This document shows positions 9,901 through 17,765 of a DNA stretch of 64,000 nucleotides, one piece after another; position 1 is the first letter of the stretch; the number at the start of each line of letters is the position of its first letter. A program made the translations under genes and the position numbers. The notes under the pieces are model-generated. The model searched no databases and was not told the origin of the DNA. It worked only from the letters and a program-made list of their open reading frames with translations. Source of the stretch: DATAXP01 sp963708675 (GTDB lineage Bacteria; Planctomycetota; Planctomycetia; Pirellulales; PNKZ01); assembly GCA_963708675.1 (NCBI GenBank), contig CAVPTO010000003.1, positions 2,232,001 to 2,296,000 on the forward strand, read 5' to 3'.

Positions 9901-12807
9901 CGCGAGGTCATACACCACAAACGCCTCGCTGCTTCCCTTTCCGCCGGGGCTGAACGACAAACTGTGCGAAAACTCGGTCGTGCTGAAATTCGGAGCGAGC
10001 GACTCGAACGATTTCGCGTTCTTGCCCGGCTTCTTTAGGCCGTTGAACACGTGAACCGACTTCTCCGGCAAGTCGTCGAGATAGACGAACGCTGCGGGGC
10101 CGGAGGCTGGGGGCCGGGGGCTAGAGTTGGAAGACGCCACGAGCGGCGTGTAGGTCAGCTTGCTGACGCGGAACTCGCGATTGTTGCTCCCCAGCCACAA
10201 CTTGCCCGGCGTGACGCTCCAACTCTTTTCCAACGACAACTGTTGGCTATCCCCTTTCCAATCGATGATCGACTTGTCGTCGCACGTGACGCGGACGCTC
10301 TCGGGCGTCACTTCGACGACGATCGCCGTCGCTCGGCCGTCGAAGAAAACGACGCCGTCGTGCATCGTCGGGTTGGTGTCGGCGTAGGCCAGCTTGCCGT
10401 TTAGCAGGCACAGGCCCGTACGCTTGTTGGCATCGAAGCCGACATAGCAGGGACTTGACCCGACCATCAGGCCGACATTAAACGCGCCGACGCTGCTACG
10501 CCGCTCGACCGTCGCCTCGATGCGATAGGCAGGCTGCGGCACGAGCGGAAACTCAACCACCGCATTAGCGCCATTTTTTTCGAGGCTGACGAGCGCGCCG
10601 TCGGCTTTGTTCCAGCCTCCGTGAGGGGCATCTTTTTTCGGGTCGACGAGCGCCAACACGTCGAGCGCCAACACGTCGAGCGCCAACACGTCCACCGGCG
10701 CGCCGCCGGGGGGAACCGGCGAAACTTGTGGCTGTCCGAACTCGCCAGCGTCGTAGCGCTTCCAGAACTCGGCGGGTGGCAGGTCGTCTTTCGTTGCCCG
10801 GCTGAAACCGATGTACGCGAGGCCCTTCATCTGGCGAATGACGTCCATTCCTTTCGTGATGTTCTTGGGCGTAATGCGCAGGCTGGTCAAGTTCATCCCC
10901 GCCAACGGCGACAGGTCAGACACAGACGTCCAATCGCACTGCAGGGTTTTCAACGGCATTCCTTCAAGCGGAGTCAGGTCCAGCACGTTCGTGTTGTGGC
11001 AATACAATTTCCCAAGAGGCATCCCTTGGATCGGTGACAAATCAGATACCTGCGTGAAGTGGCAATCAAAGCTTTCAAGCGGCATCCCTTCGAGCGGCGA
11101 AAGGTCGAATAAGTTGCTGGCGGATTGGCTGGTGCCGGCACAGCCCAGGATCTTCAATCCCACCAAGGCCCGCACCGGCGAAATGTCCGAGATGTCGTCG
11201 GAACGAAAATTCAAAATCGTGACCACGCCGTTTTTAATCGTGGGAGTTTCTTTTCCATCGCCCCCCGTAAGCTTGCCATCAAACCCGGGGTTCAACTCCA
11301 TCAGCTTCTTGCTGACCGCATCGAGCTGCTTTTCGGCCGGCAGCGCTTGCGTCGCCTTCACCCACTGCTGGAACGCGGGCGTCTTCCAGTGGGGGACACC
11401 CTCACCCGGCTTGCGGCCACTGTCTGCCAAAGGCTGAGGGGTTTGCGAAGGCGCGTGCTGCGGCGCGCTGGGAATGGTCTCGGCCTGATTGACCTCGGGA
11501 GACTTGCTCACAGGCGAGGTTGCTGTCGCAACGGGTGCAGCCGCTGGCGGGGCAGGCTTGTCGAGATGCTTGATGACGTAGAAGACCATGATCGGCGCGA
11601 TAATCGTCGCGAAGCTGCCGCCGATGATCTTCGTGAAGAAGTATTTCGTCTTCTCGGCCGCAGCCGTCTTTGTCAGCCCCTTGAGTCCGTGCGTCGCCGA
11701 TTTCGAGGAAGGTTGCTTGGCGAGCTTCGCGCGATCTTCGGGCGACGGCGACCACGAGAACGCCGCGTCGCTGGTGACCGAGGCCGTCGATCCGCCGGGC
11801 GCGATAGCCTCGAGCGCGAGCACCACCTCGCTCATCGACTGATACCGATCGTCAGCCTTCTTCGCGACCATCGTTTCATAAATCGATTGCAGACGATCGG
11901 ACACCGTCGGCTGCAACTCTTTCAGCGACGGAATCGGCTGTTCGCGATGCGCCAGCAGCTTCTCCATGATCGAGTCGCCGCCGTAGGCTGCGCGGCCCGT
12001 GATCAAGTAGAACAGCGTGATGCCAAGGCTGTAGATGTCGGCGCGTTGATCGGCGTACTTGGTGTTGAGCGCCTGCTCGGGGGCCATGTAATCGACCGTG
12101 CCCATCACCGCGCCGGTGGTCGTCAGCTCCGCTTGCGCAACGCCGCCGAGCCCATCGACTCTCGCCAACCCCATGTCGAGAATCTTGACCACGCCTTTTT
12201 TATCGAGCAGCAAATTCGCAGGCTTGATGTCGCGATGCACGACACCTTCGGCATGCGCGAACGCCAAACCCTTCGCGGCCTGCAGAACATAGTTCGTTGC
12301 ATTGGCCACCGACATCGGCCCGTTCTTCTTCACGAGCGCCGACAAGTCGTGCCCTTCGACATATTCCATCACGAGAAAGTGCACGCCGTTGGCTTCGTCG
12401 GCGTCGAACGCCCCGACGATATTCGGATGCGTGAGCTTCGCGGCCGCCGTCACTTCGCGCTCGAAGCGCGCGAGCGCCGCCGGGTCTTTCACCATCGCGG
12501 GAGGCAGCATCTTGATCGCCACCGTGCGATGCATGCGCCGATGCTCGGCCTTGAACACCTGACCCATGCCTCCTGCGCCGATCTTGTCGGCGATCAGGTA
12601 GTTGCCCAGCACGAGCGCCTTCGCCTTGCCCGCAGCGATCTGCTTGGCTTGAAACGCCGTCAAGCAATTCTGCTTGAGCAATTCGTTGACGAGTTCCTCA
12701 ATACTCTTGGGATGCGCTTTCGGCGGAACGAAGTTCTCGAGCTTGGTGGGCGCGACAATTCCTGAGTCGGAAAGCTGTTTGACGAGCGTCTCAAGCGCGA
12801 CTGTCAT
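6934..12807 (-). CDS. giant Ser/Thr protein kinase with NPCBM-like and C-type lectin modules
   Basis: 1,957 residues from ATG 12807; an upstream in-frame ATG at 12903 has no better ribosome site. The Hanks kinase domain (about 66-330) has GAGGMGQ, the VAIK lysine, HRDIKPANLL, DMGLA and APEQ, so it should be active. One membrane helix lies near 395-420. The outer part contains a short repeat region like a degenerate LRR (SPLEGMPL, about 530-655), repeated LamG/DUF1080-like sandwich modules, two NPCBM-like modules (about 905-1060 and 1255-1410), and a C-type lectin domain (about 1810-1940; MGGHLATIASLEENSWIAS, WLTGEPFDFTQW). The architecture implies that carbohydrate sensed outside controls cytosolic phosphorylation. 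That role is inferred. The ligand is unknown. Confidence 0.88.
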   Translation of the reverse strand: MTVALETLVKQLSDSGIVAPTKLENFVPPKAHPKSIEELVNELLKQNCLTAFQAKQIAAGKAKALVLGNYLIADKIGAGGMGQVFKAEHRRMHRTVAIKMLPPAMVKDPAALARFEREVTAAAKLTHPNIVGAFDADEANGVHFLVMEYVEGHDLSALVKKNGPMSVANATNYVLQAAKGLAFAHAEGVVHRDIKPANLLLDKKGVVKILDMGLARVDGLGGVAQAELTTTGAVMGTVDYMAPEQALNTKYADQRADIYSLGITLFYLITGRAAYGGDSIMEKLLAHREQPIPSLKELQPTVSDRLQSIYETMVAKKADDRYQSMSEVVLALEAIAPGGSTASVTSDAAFSWSPSPEDRAKLAKQPSSKSATHGLKGLTKTAAAEKTKYFFTKIIGGSFATIIAPIMVFYVIKHLDKPAPPAAAPVATATSPVSKSPEVNQAETIPSAPQHAPSQTPQPLADSGRKPGEGVPHWKTPAFQQWVKATQALPAEKQLDAVSKKLMELNPGFDGKLTGGDGKETPTIKNGVVTILNFRSDDISDISPVRALVGLKILGCAGTSQSASNLFDLSPLEGMPLESFDCHFTQVSDLSPIQGMPLGKLYCHNTNVLDLTPLEGMPLKTLQCDWTSVSDLSPLAGMNLTSLRITPKNITKGMDVIRQMKGLAYIGFSRATKDDLPPAEFWKRYDAGEFGQPQVSPVPPGGAPVDVLALDVLALDVLALVDPKKDAPHGGWNKADGALVSLEKNGANAVVEFPLVPQPAYRIEATVERRSSVGAFNVGLMVGSSPCYVGFDANKRTGLCLLNGKLAYADTNPTMHDGVVFFDGRATAIVVEVTPESVRVTCDDKSIIDWKGDSQQLSLEKSWSVTPGKLWLGSNNREFRVSKLTYTPLVASSNSSPRPPASGPAAFVYLDDLPEKSVHVFNGLKKPGKNAKSFESLAPNFSTTEFSHSLSFSPGGKGSSEAFVVYDLAAGYQRFEAELLRRTDRKSPLFVEVRGDGKVLWGPKNLTDQTKAAQIDLDLRGMRELTLVVRAENSDLAAHVLWIEPRLTLIAGPLVPPPIDLLKTVRTDADGIYRLKSKSGGKPQFFETTSVPDEYVLELDLQRKAGSDHTEIVIVVGGKKCSAILAANSAGTEKFLQHSGLALLDGTNPDNPKNPTSRQGKSLDDDAVSKLVAEVRKNSVRVTIDGRQLFEWTGDPSRLSFLRDATQSKTGGEDRLGIVQWQGELAIHRAILRPLTTSAPSSMGASSPLPPAAGPAAVVYLDELPERLYQGLNDSLRKLGPNPDDAAVIAANFPGESPAHALIIHPDAEADAMKKGTTPFVAVLSYDLPTSLDRFQARVRARVPGRAAPISAEVWGDGKKLWESGDLVPQKKAGSTVDVDIRGVRELQLIARATHKAESSHTLWIDPRLTPIAGPQPTAPSPASIDLLAIVDPSRQALKGTWKKENGALFSPANQHGSLELPVEAMAPYRIDLIAERKQGTSNLVLFLPIAGHDVKLAFESGSTKTTGLDAIDGIALPKQPASQRYEQPIFHAGQPTTIAVEVTPTSIRAVCDGVTVVDWQGKSESLSVTKAKILVHVPGRLILGTYDSQFEISKLTYTSLAEPVATAPTVDLLKTVKTTADGVYRLTVKEAGFQPVNFLKTSVPEEYALEYDLKRKAGSDRTDVVIVVGGRKCTVRLAANSAGTGKFIQYSGLALLDGLKAEDPKNPTSREGHSLNDDAVSTFVVEVRKGSVRVTIDGRQLFEWTGDPNRLSPLRDTNSSKTGDEDRLAISQWNGEIAIHRAILRPLSVSSPQPLDPSPSFTIPAEALTFGGHRYLFVESLGSWDEAKTKAEAMGGHLATIASLEENSWIASKFIEPLTAGAGAWLGATNSAGPKKDWRWLTGEPFDFTQWSSGEPNGEPALVFRKSEDGIAGWNDMAMTGRGLKSKQITVGYVVEWDTLGSTSFAPGGPAPSLGR
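7408..7432 (+). other. G-quadruplex-capable linker sequence inside the kinase gene
   Basis: The plus strand has four runs of three or more G separated by 2-4 bases (GGGGCTAGGG, then TCTAGGGG, CTGGGGG), which fits the G3+N1-7 rule. It encodes a Ser/Pro-rich linker on the minus strand. Related G-rich tracts occur at other module junctions of the same gene (about 8543-8570, 9038-9072, 10096-10124). Confidence 0.45.
10647..10691. repeat. three perfect tandem copies of a 15-bp unit in the kinase gene
   Basis: The unit CGAGCGCCAACACGT occurs three times head to tail (10647-10661, 10662-10676, 10677-10691). On the minus strand it encodes VLALD three times, at the entry to a LamG-like module. Fifteen bases keep the frame, so copy number can vary without breaking the protein. 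Confidence 0.85.
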
Positions 12808-12957
12808 ATAAAACTTGCCTAAATGATCGCGGCGAGATGCTGGATTATACCCACCACCGATGAGGGGTGAAATCACCTCGTCTTTCGAGAAATTTGCGGC
12901 CACTAGCGGTCACGGCTAAACTTCGAGCCTCGTCTGCAACAAAGGGGGCTTGAGTGC

Positions 12958-13620
12958 ATGGACGTCGATCAGGACCGTTGGACGCTGGCGCGACGCCTGC
13001 GGCAATACGATGCAGAAATCCGCATCAACGTCGTGCGCGTCGCCGCGATCGGCATCTTCTACATGGTGCACCTGGTGCACTACCTTGCGGTGACGAACGG
13101 TTCGGCGCCCCTGGCATTTCTCGGGCTCGACGCTGGCGATTCGCTCGCGGCTCCGATGCACGCCGCTGTGACATGCGTCGTGCTCGCCTGGGTCATGGCG
13201 GCCGTCGGCATCCATCAACTGCTGCGGGCCGGCCTGTTTCCGTGGTGGTTGATGTACGCGTCGACCGTCGGCGACTTGTTCTTTCTCACGTCGGTACTCG
13301 CGCTCTCGTCGGGACCAACCGGTCCGCTGCTCTCGGGCTACTTCGTGATCCTCATCATGTCGGGCTTGCGCTACGACCTGCGCTTGGTTCGCGTGACGAC
13401 GTGCGGAGCGCTCATGGGTTACGCCACGCTGCTCGGTTGCGCGCGTTGGCCGATCGGGCTTTTCAAGAAGTATCCGCTGCCGGCGGTGCCACGCTATCAA
13501 GAGTTGATGATGGCCGCCGCGATCATCATCGCCGGCGCACTCGTCGGCCAATGGATTCGCCACACGCGACTGTTGGTTGACGATCTCGTTGGCGACTCTT
13601 CGCCGAGGCGCGATGCATGA
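12958..13620 (+). CDS. polytopic membrane protein (first gene of the radical SAM/Lgt-like block)
   Basis: 220 residues, with AGGGGG upstream of the start. About six hydrophobic segments are visible (for example VVRVAAIGIFYMVHLVHYLA, FFLTSVLALSS, AAAIIIAGALVGQWI). The layout resembles MASE-type N-terminal sensory membrane domains of planctomycete signalling proteins, but no output domain is attached. It overlaps the next gene by four bases (ATGA), so the two are probably translationally coupled. No specific function is assigned. Confidence 0.7.
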   Translation: MDVDQDRWTLARRLRQYDAEIRINVVRVAAIGIFYMVHLVHYLAVTNGSAPLAFLGLDAGDSLAAPMHAAVTCVVLAWVMAAVGIHQLLRAGLFPWWLMYASTVGDLFFLTSVLALSSGPTGPLLSGYFVILIMSGLRYDLRLVRVTTCGALMGYATLLGCARWPIGLFKKYPLPAVPRYQELMMAAAIIIAGALVGQWIRHTRLLVDDLVGDSSPRRDA

Positions 13621-14144
13621 ACGAACTCGAGTTGCCAGAGTTCGATCCGCTCGAACCCGACGAGTGCCAGACACGACAATTCTCGTTGACAGGGCTATTG
13701 CTTACGATCGTGTTCGCCTCAGTCTTCTTCGGCGTGTGGTCCGTCATGCCCGGCTTGGGAATTCTCATGATGATTTGCGCCTTGCCTGCGATATCACGCA
13801 CGTCGAGACTTGCATTCGAACGAAAAAGCCTTGGCAAGCCACTCAAGACTCACCAGAAGTTTCAACGATTCGCGGTCTCGTTGGTCCTTGCGATGGTTGC
13901 CACGGCGACGCTTGCGATCGTAGCCTTCGGCACGTTTCTCGCCATTTGTGCAACGCTTATCGGCCCGATGTCGAACAAACGGACCTTTCCGAAATTGTCA
14001 CCTTGGTTCATCTTGGTCGAATTGGTGATTGGCTTGGCGCTGGTCTTTGCGATCTTTGCCATCGTCGCTGCGTTTTCCGACTATCGCTGGCGTCGCGATA
14101 CGGGCGAATCGCGTGCGAGCCAGCGAAAGAGATATGAGAAGTGA
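13617..14144 (+). CDS. small membrane protein, paralogue of the next gene
   Basis: 175 residues. A short acidic N-terminus ends in QTRQFSLTGLLLTIVFASVFFG, then come about four membrane segments and a basic tail (DYRWRRDTGE). QxxQFSL followed by a hydrophobic stretch, a PGLGI motif and a C-terminal YRWxRD signature are shared with the following gene, so the two are tandem duplicates. It is coupled to both neighbours by four-base overlaps. No known family is recognised. Confidence 0.68.
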   Translation: MNELELPEFDPLEPDECQTRQFSLTGLLLTIVFASVFFGVWSVMPGLGILMMICALPAISRTSRLAFERKSLGKPLKTHQKFQRFAVSLVLAMVATATLAIVAFGTFLAICATLIGPMSNKRTFPKLSPWFILVELVIGLALVFAIFAIVAAFSDYRWRRDTGESRASQRKRYEK

Positions 14145-14602
14145 CGGCACCCGACCATCACGAATTGGATCGATTGCCTCCGACTCAAGCGCAGGCGTCG
14201 CAGTTCTCGCTGGCGAGTCTGATGATGCTGACGACGTTGGTTGCGGTGTGTTTGGCGCTGTTCGCCGCCGCGCCAGGGCTGGGTATCACGTTGGCCATTG
14301 CCGCGCTGCCGGCGTTCATTCGCACCGCCATTCTCGCAAGCAGCCGCGAGGCTGCGGGCAAGCCGCTCGACCCTGGTCGCAAGGTCGTGCTGTTCTTCGG
14401 ATCGTTGGGGACAGCGCTTGTCTCATCGATCGTGGTGACGGTCGCATCCGTCGGCGCGTTCTGCGCCGTTTGTCTGACCAGCGGCAAAGAGGAGATAATT
14501 CCCTTCGCCGCGATCATCGGCCTCGTCGTCTTCGTCGCCACGTGCTACGGCATGTTTCGTTGGTACCGTTATCGCTGGAAGCGGGACATGAATCGCAAAT
14601 GA
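14141..14602 (+). CDS. small membrane protein, paralogue of the previous gene
   Basis: 153 residues, GTG start overlapping the upstream stop (GTGA). It has ASQFSLASLMMLTTLVAVCL, PGLGITLAIAALPAFIR and a C-terminal YRYRWKRDMNRK, matching the preceding paralogue in order. Four membrane segments are predicted by eye. Its stop overlaps the start of the radical SAM gene (ATGA). Placement directly before a lipid-type radical SAM gene suggests a membrane partner, which is inference only. Confidence 0.68.
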   Translation: MTAPDHHELDRLPPTQAQASQFSLASLMMLTTLVAVCLALFAAAPGLGITLAIAALPAFIRTAILASSREAAGKPLDPGRKVVLFFGSLGTALVSSIVVTVASVGAFCAVCLTSGKEEIIPFAAIIGLVVFVATCYGMFRWYRYRWKRDMNRK

Positions 14603-16103
14603 AACAGCAACTCGCCGATCATCGATTCCTTGGGATCACGCAGAGCATCTGTCCCGATTGCCTGGCGGTCGTGCCTGCCAAGATCGTTGTGCGCGACGGC
14701 GGACGCGTGTACTTTCGCAAGCAATGTCCCGAGCACGGGCCGCGCGACGACTTCGCGTGCAGCGACGTGCGATGGTTCGATCGGCCAGGCTTCGACTTTC
14801 CGGGGAAGGTGCCGCCCGTGCGCGGCGTGTCGCCTGAACGTGGGTGTCCTTACGATTGCGGCCTCTGCACCGAACACGAGCAACACACTTGCGTCGCGGT
14901 GCTCGAACTCACGTCGTCGTGCAACCTCACATGCCCGCTGTGCTACGCCGGCAGTGCGCCCGGCGGCGAGCACATCACGTTCGACGAAGCCTGCCGCGCG
15001 ATCGATCGCCTCGTCGAGTGCGAAGGCCGCGGCGAGATTCTGCAACTTTCGGGCGGCGAGCCGACAATTCATCCGCAGTTCGTCGAGATCGTTCAGTACG
15101 CGTGCGCGCAGCCGATCGACATCGTGATGATCAACACCAACGGCATCCGCCTGGCCCGCGATGCCGCCTTTCGTCGCGAGATCGCAAAGCTCAAACATCG
15201 CTGCGAGATGTACCTGCAGTTCGACGGCTTCGATGACAACGTGCAGCGACGATTGCGCGGCCAACCGCTGATGGCCGACAAGTTGCGCCGATCGAAGCTC
15301 TCGGCGAGGACGGCATCCGCGCGACGCTTGTGTGTACGGTCGATCGCGACACGAACTTCGACCAGATCGGTCGGTTGATCGAGTTTGGACTCGCACGCCC
15401 TTGGATCACAGGAGTGTGTTTTCAGCCTGCGACGTTCGTCGGTCGTTATCCGCGTCAAGAAGAACTCGAACGCCGCGTGACATTTCCCGAGGTAATTCAA
15501 GCCGTCGTCGAGCAAACTGGCGGCGCGTGGCAGGAGAGCGACTTTACGCCGCTGCCGTGTGCGCATCCGAACAGTCACACGCTGGCGTACGCTTATCGAG
15601 ATGGCGGACGCATGATGCCGCTGTCGCGATTCATCGACATTGAGCAGAACCTCGATTTGCTCGCGAACGGCATCACGTTCAGTCGCGCCAGCGCTCGGGA
15701 TTTGATTGAGAAGTTTTTGTCGCGAAACTGTTGTGGTGGCGGCGATTGTTGCGATGGAGCGCTAAGCCCACGGACGGCCGTCCGTGGGCTTGGGGGCGCC
15801 ATCGAAATCGCGACAACTCCCAATACAACCCTAAACAACGACATTGCCACCCTAGCCCAATCCTTCTTTACGCGCGCCCTCGCGCAAGATCTTTCTCCCG
15901 CCGACGTGTTCCGCATCACGATCACCAGTTTCATGGACGCGTTCAACTTCGATATCCGCGCACTCATGCGATCGTGCGTGCATCACGTCCTTCCCACGGG
16001 GCACATCATTCCCTTCGACGCGTACAACTTGCTGTACCGTCCCGGGCACGTCGCGTTGCCGCCGCTGAACGACCAGAAAGCTCTCGCGGAGAGGTTCGGA
16101 TGA
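14599..16103 (+). CDS. tetraether-lipid-synthase-like radical SAM protein (frameshifted as read)
   Basis: About 500 residues from ATG 14599. The N-terminus has a zinc or Fe-S knuckle (CPDC near residue 18, CPEH near 44), then GCPYDCGLC (about 82-90) and the radical SAM motif CNLTCPLC (CX3CX2C, about 108-115). LSGGEPTIHP and MINTNGIRLA follow. This order matches COG1964, the family of archaeal tetraether synthase Tes (MJ0619), which joins lipid tails by C-C bonds. The C-terminus has an extra Cys cluster (NCCGGGDCCDG). The frame breaks near 15285-15291. Adding one base to GCGC restores RAIEALGEDGIRATLVCTVD. A palindrome is inserted in frame at 15764. The exact substrate is unknown, and other COG1964 roles are possible. 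Confidence 0.8.
15764..15791. repeat. perfect 28-bp palindrome inserted in the radical SAM coding sequence
   Basis: AAGCCCACGGACGG is followed directly by its exact reverse complement. It is read in frame as part of ALSPRTAVRGLGG. A diverged copy lies between genes at 35491-35518, so this is a dispersed repeat family rather than a feature of the enzyme. Confidence 0.8.
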
Positions 16104-16864
16104 GCCTCGGTTACGCGGCGATCATGGCGACGTCCATCGCGGTTGGGTTGTTGGCGGCACGGCGGACTCAAGTCCGCCTCCCGCTCGAGCGATGGCAGAA
16201 GATCGGTCTCGCGCTGGGTGCGTGGTGCGGAGCGATGATCGGCGCGAAGCTGCCGTTCGTGTTTTCCGATTGGAATGCATTCGTCAGCGGCGTCGCGTGG
16301 TTCTCAAGCGGCAAAACGATCCTGCTCGGCCTGGTCGGCGGCTATCTCGGCGTTGAGATCGCGAAGTGGTGCGTCGATGTTCATATCAAAACCGGCGACA
16401 CGTTCGCTGTGCCCGTCGCGCTGGCCGTTGCCGTTGGCCGCCTCGGCTGCTTTTACGCCGGTTGCTGCTACGGCACACCGACCGATTTGCCCTGGGGCGT
16501 TGTGTTTCCAGGCGTCGATGCGCTGGCGCACCACCCGACACAGCTGTATGAGGCGGGTTTTCATCTCGCGTGTGCGGGGCTGTTGGTCGCGCTGCGCGGA
16601 GGCACGACCAACGGTCGCGGCTTTATGGCGAGTGTGTTTCGCGGACAGCTCATCAAGCTCTATATCATTCTCTACGCCTGTTATCGCTTTGCGACGGAAT
16701 TCATCCGCCCCGAGGCGCGACTTTTCTACGGCCTCACGGGCTACCAACTCGCGTCGTTGGCGATCATCGCGCTTTTCGCGTGGTTATGGCATCGCGATGC
16801 GATGCAACAACAGGGGGTGGCAACGCACGGGACGGCGCACGCGCTCGCTACGCGTCGCGGCTAA
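16100..16864 (+). CDS. Lgt-like prolipoprotein diacylglyceryl transferase family protein
   Basis: 254 residues; the ATG overlaps the stop of the radical SAM gene. Seven or so membrane segments are present. The Lgt family core is visible: GRLGCFYAGCCYG, WGVVFPG, HPTQLYEAGFH and RFATEFIRPEA. Lgt moves diacylglycerol from phosphatidylglycerol to a lipobox cysteine at the membrane. Being sealed into one transcript with a Tes-like enzyme makes this more likely a specialised paralogue acting on unusual lipids than the housekeeping Lgt. Two repeat-derived stretches occur: the palindrome at 16161-16178 (AARRTQVRLP) and a C-terminal ALATRRG that comes from a half REP. Confidence 0.78.
   Translation: MSLGYAAIMATSIAVGLLAARRTQVRLPLERWQKIGLALGAWCGAMIGAKLPFVFSDWNAFVSGVAWFSSGKTILLGLVGGYLGVEIAKWCVDVHIKTGDTFAVPVALAVAVGRLGCFYAGCCYGTPTDLPWGVVFPGVDALAHHPTQLYEAGFHLACAGLLVALRGGTTNGRGFMASVFRGQLIKLYIILYACYRFATEFIRPEARLFYGLTGYQLASLAIIALFAWLWHRDAMQQQGVATHGTAHALATRRG
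16161..16178. repeat. 18-bp palindrome within the Lgt-like gene
   Basis: GGCGGACT and AGTCCGCC flank a CA spacer. It falls between the first and second membrane segments, encodes a positively charged loop, and keeps the frame. Confidence 0.55.
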
Positions 16865-16971
16865 ACGAAGGAATGCGCCAAAACGGCAACGTGTTGCCGA
16901 CGCGGCCCGCACCAGCGGGCGGGAGACTCATCGCACTCCCGCCCGCCGGCCACCACTCGCCGCCACAAGCG

Positions 16972-17576
16972 TTAAGCCGGCGCGAGCTCTTCGAGCTCGG
17001 CCGCCAGCCGCTTGCGCGCCACGTGCAGACGACGCTTGATCGTCCCCAGCGGCGAATCGAATGCGGCGCTCATCTCGATCAGCGACTGACCCTCGACGTA
17101 AAACGCCATGAGCGTGTCGCGATCGAGCGGCCCGAGCCGATCCAAGCCCGCCCGCACTTGCGACTGACGCTCGCGCGCAGCGCCCGGTCGAGCGGTGTCT
17201 CGCCGCCGTCGCCCGCCGCTTCGAGCGTTGCCTGCTCGGTCACGGCGACCGGCGAACGACGCGCGATGCGGTTATGGATGCGACGCGTGGCGATCGACCG
17301 CAGCCAACCTGCGATGGCCGCCGGCTCGCGCAGCTGGCCGATCTTGCGAAGCACCTGCAAGAACACTTCCTGCACGATCTCCTGAGCCTCGGCGTGATCG
17401 CCCAACCGGCGCAGCGCCAGTCCGTAGACCATGCGCTCGAACCGCAACGTCAGCTGTGCGAAGGCGTCGTGGCTACCGGCCTGAGCAGCGCGGACCACGT
17501 CGCCCAACGGCGTGGTCGCGTCGATCAATGCGTCAGTTGCTGCGTCGGTATCCTCGGTGGCAAAGCAGGTAGTCAT
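16972..17576 (-). CDS. ECF-type RNA polymerase sigma factor (frameshifted as read)
   Basis: About 200 residues. ATG 17576 has GGAGAG upstream. Region 2 is clear (MVYGLALRRLGDHAEAQEIV, WLRSIATRRIHNRI). After the break, region 4 reads LDRDTLMAFYVEGQSLIEMS and PLGTIKRRLHVARKRL, a typical helix-turn-helix. The break lies in the CGCGCGC tract at 17172-17178. Removing one GC pair gives LRERQSQVRAGLDRLGPLDR, the expected sigma factor sequence. The protein should redirect RNA polymerase. No anti-sigma factor is recognisable beside it, and the small gene upstream on the same strand is the only candidate. Confidence 0.85.
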
Positions 17577-17765
17577 GGTCTCTCTCCTTCAGCGAACCCG
17601 TCCTTGAATCGTTCGAAATCCGAAACATGGCGTTGGGGCCAAGGGAGGCGAAGGACTTGAGACATACGAAAGAGCAATCGCTCCTACGCAGTCGGCCTTG
17701 GCCGCCCGGCACACGCTTGACGTCGATCGGTCGTATTCGTTACGCGCCCTGGAGGCGCCGCAGCG

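Noticed and set aside
11125..12765. A 546-residue plus-strand frame opposite the first kinase
   Set aside because: Arg/His/Leu-rich shadow of the kinase domain, no recognisable motif or ribosome site.
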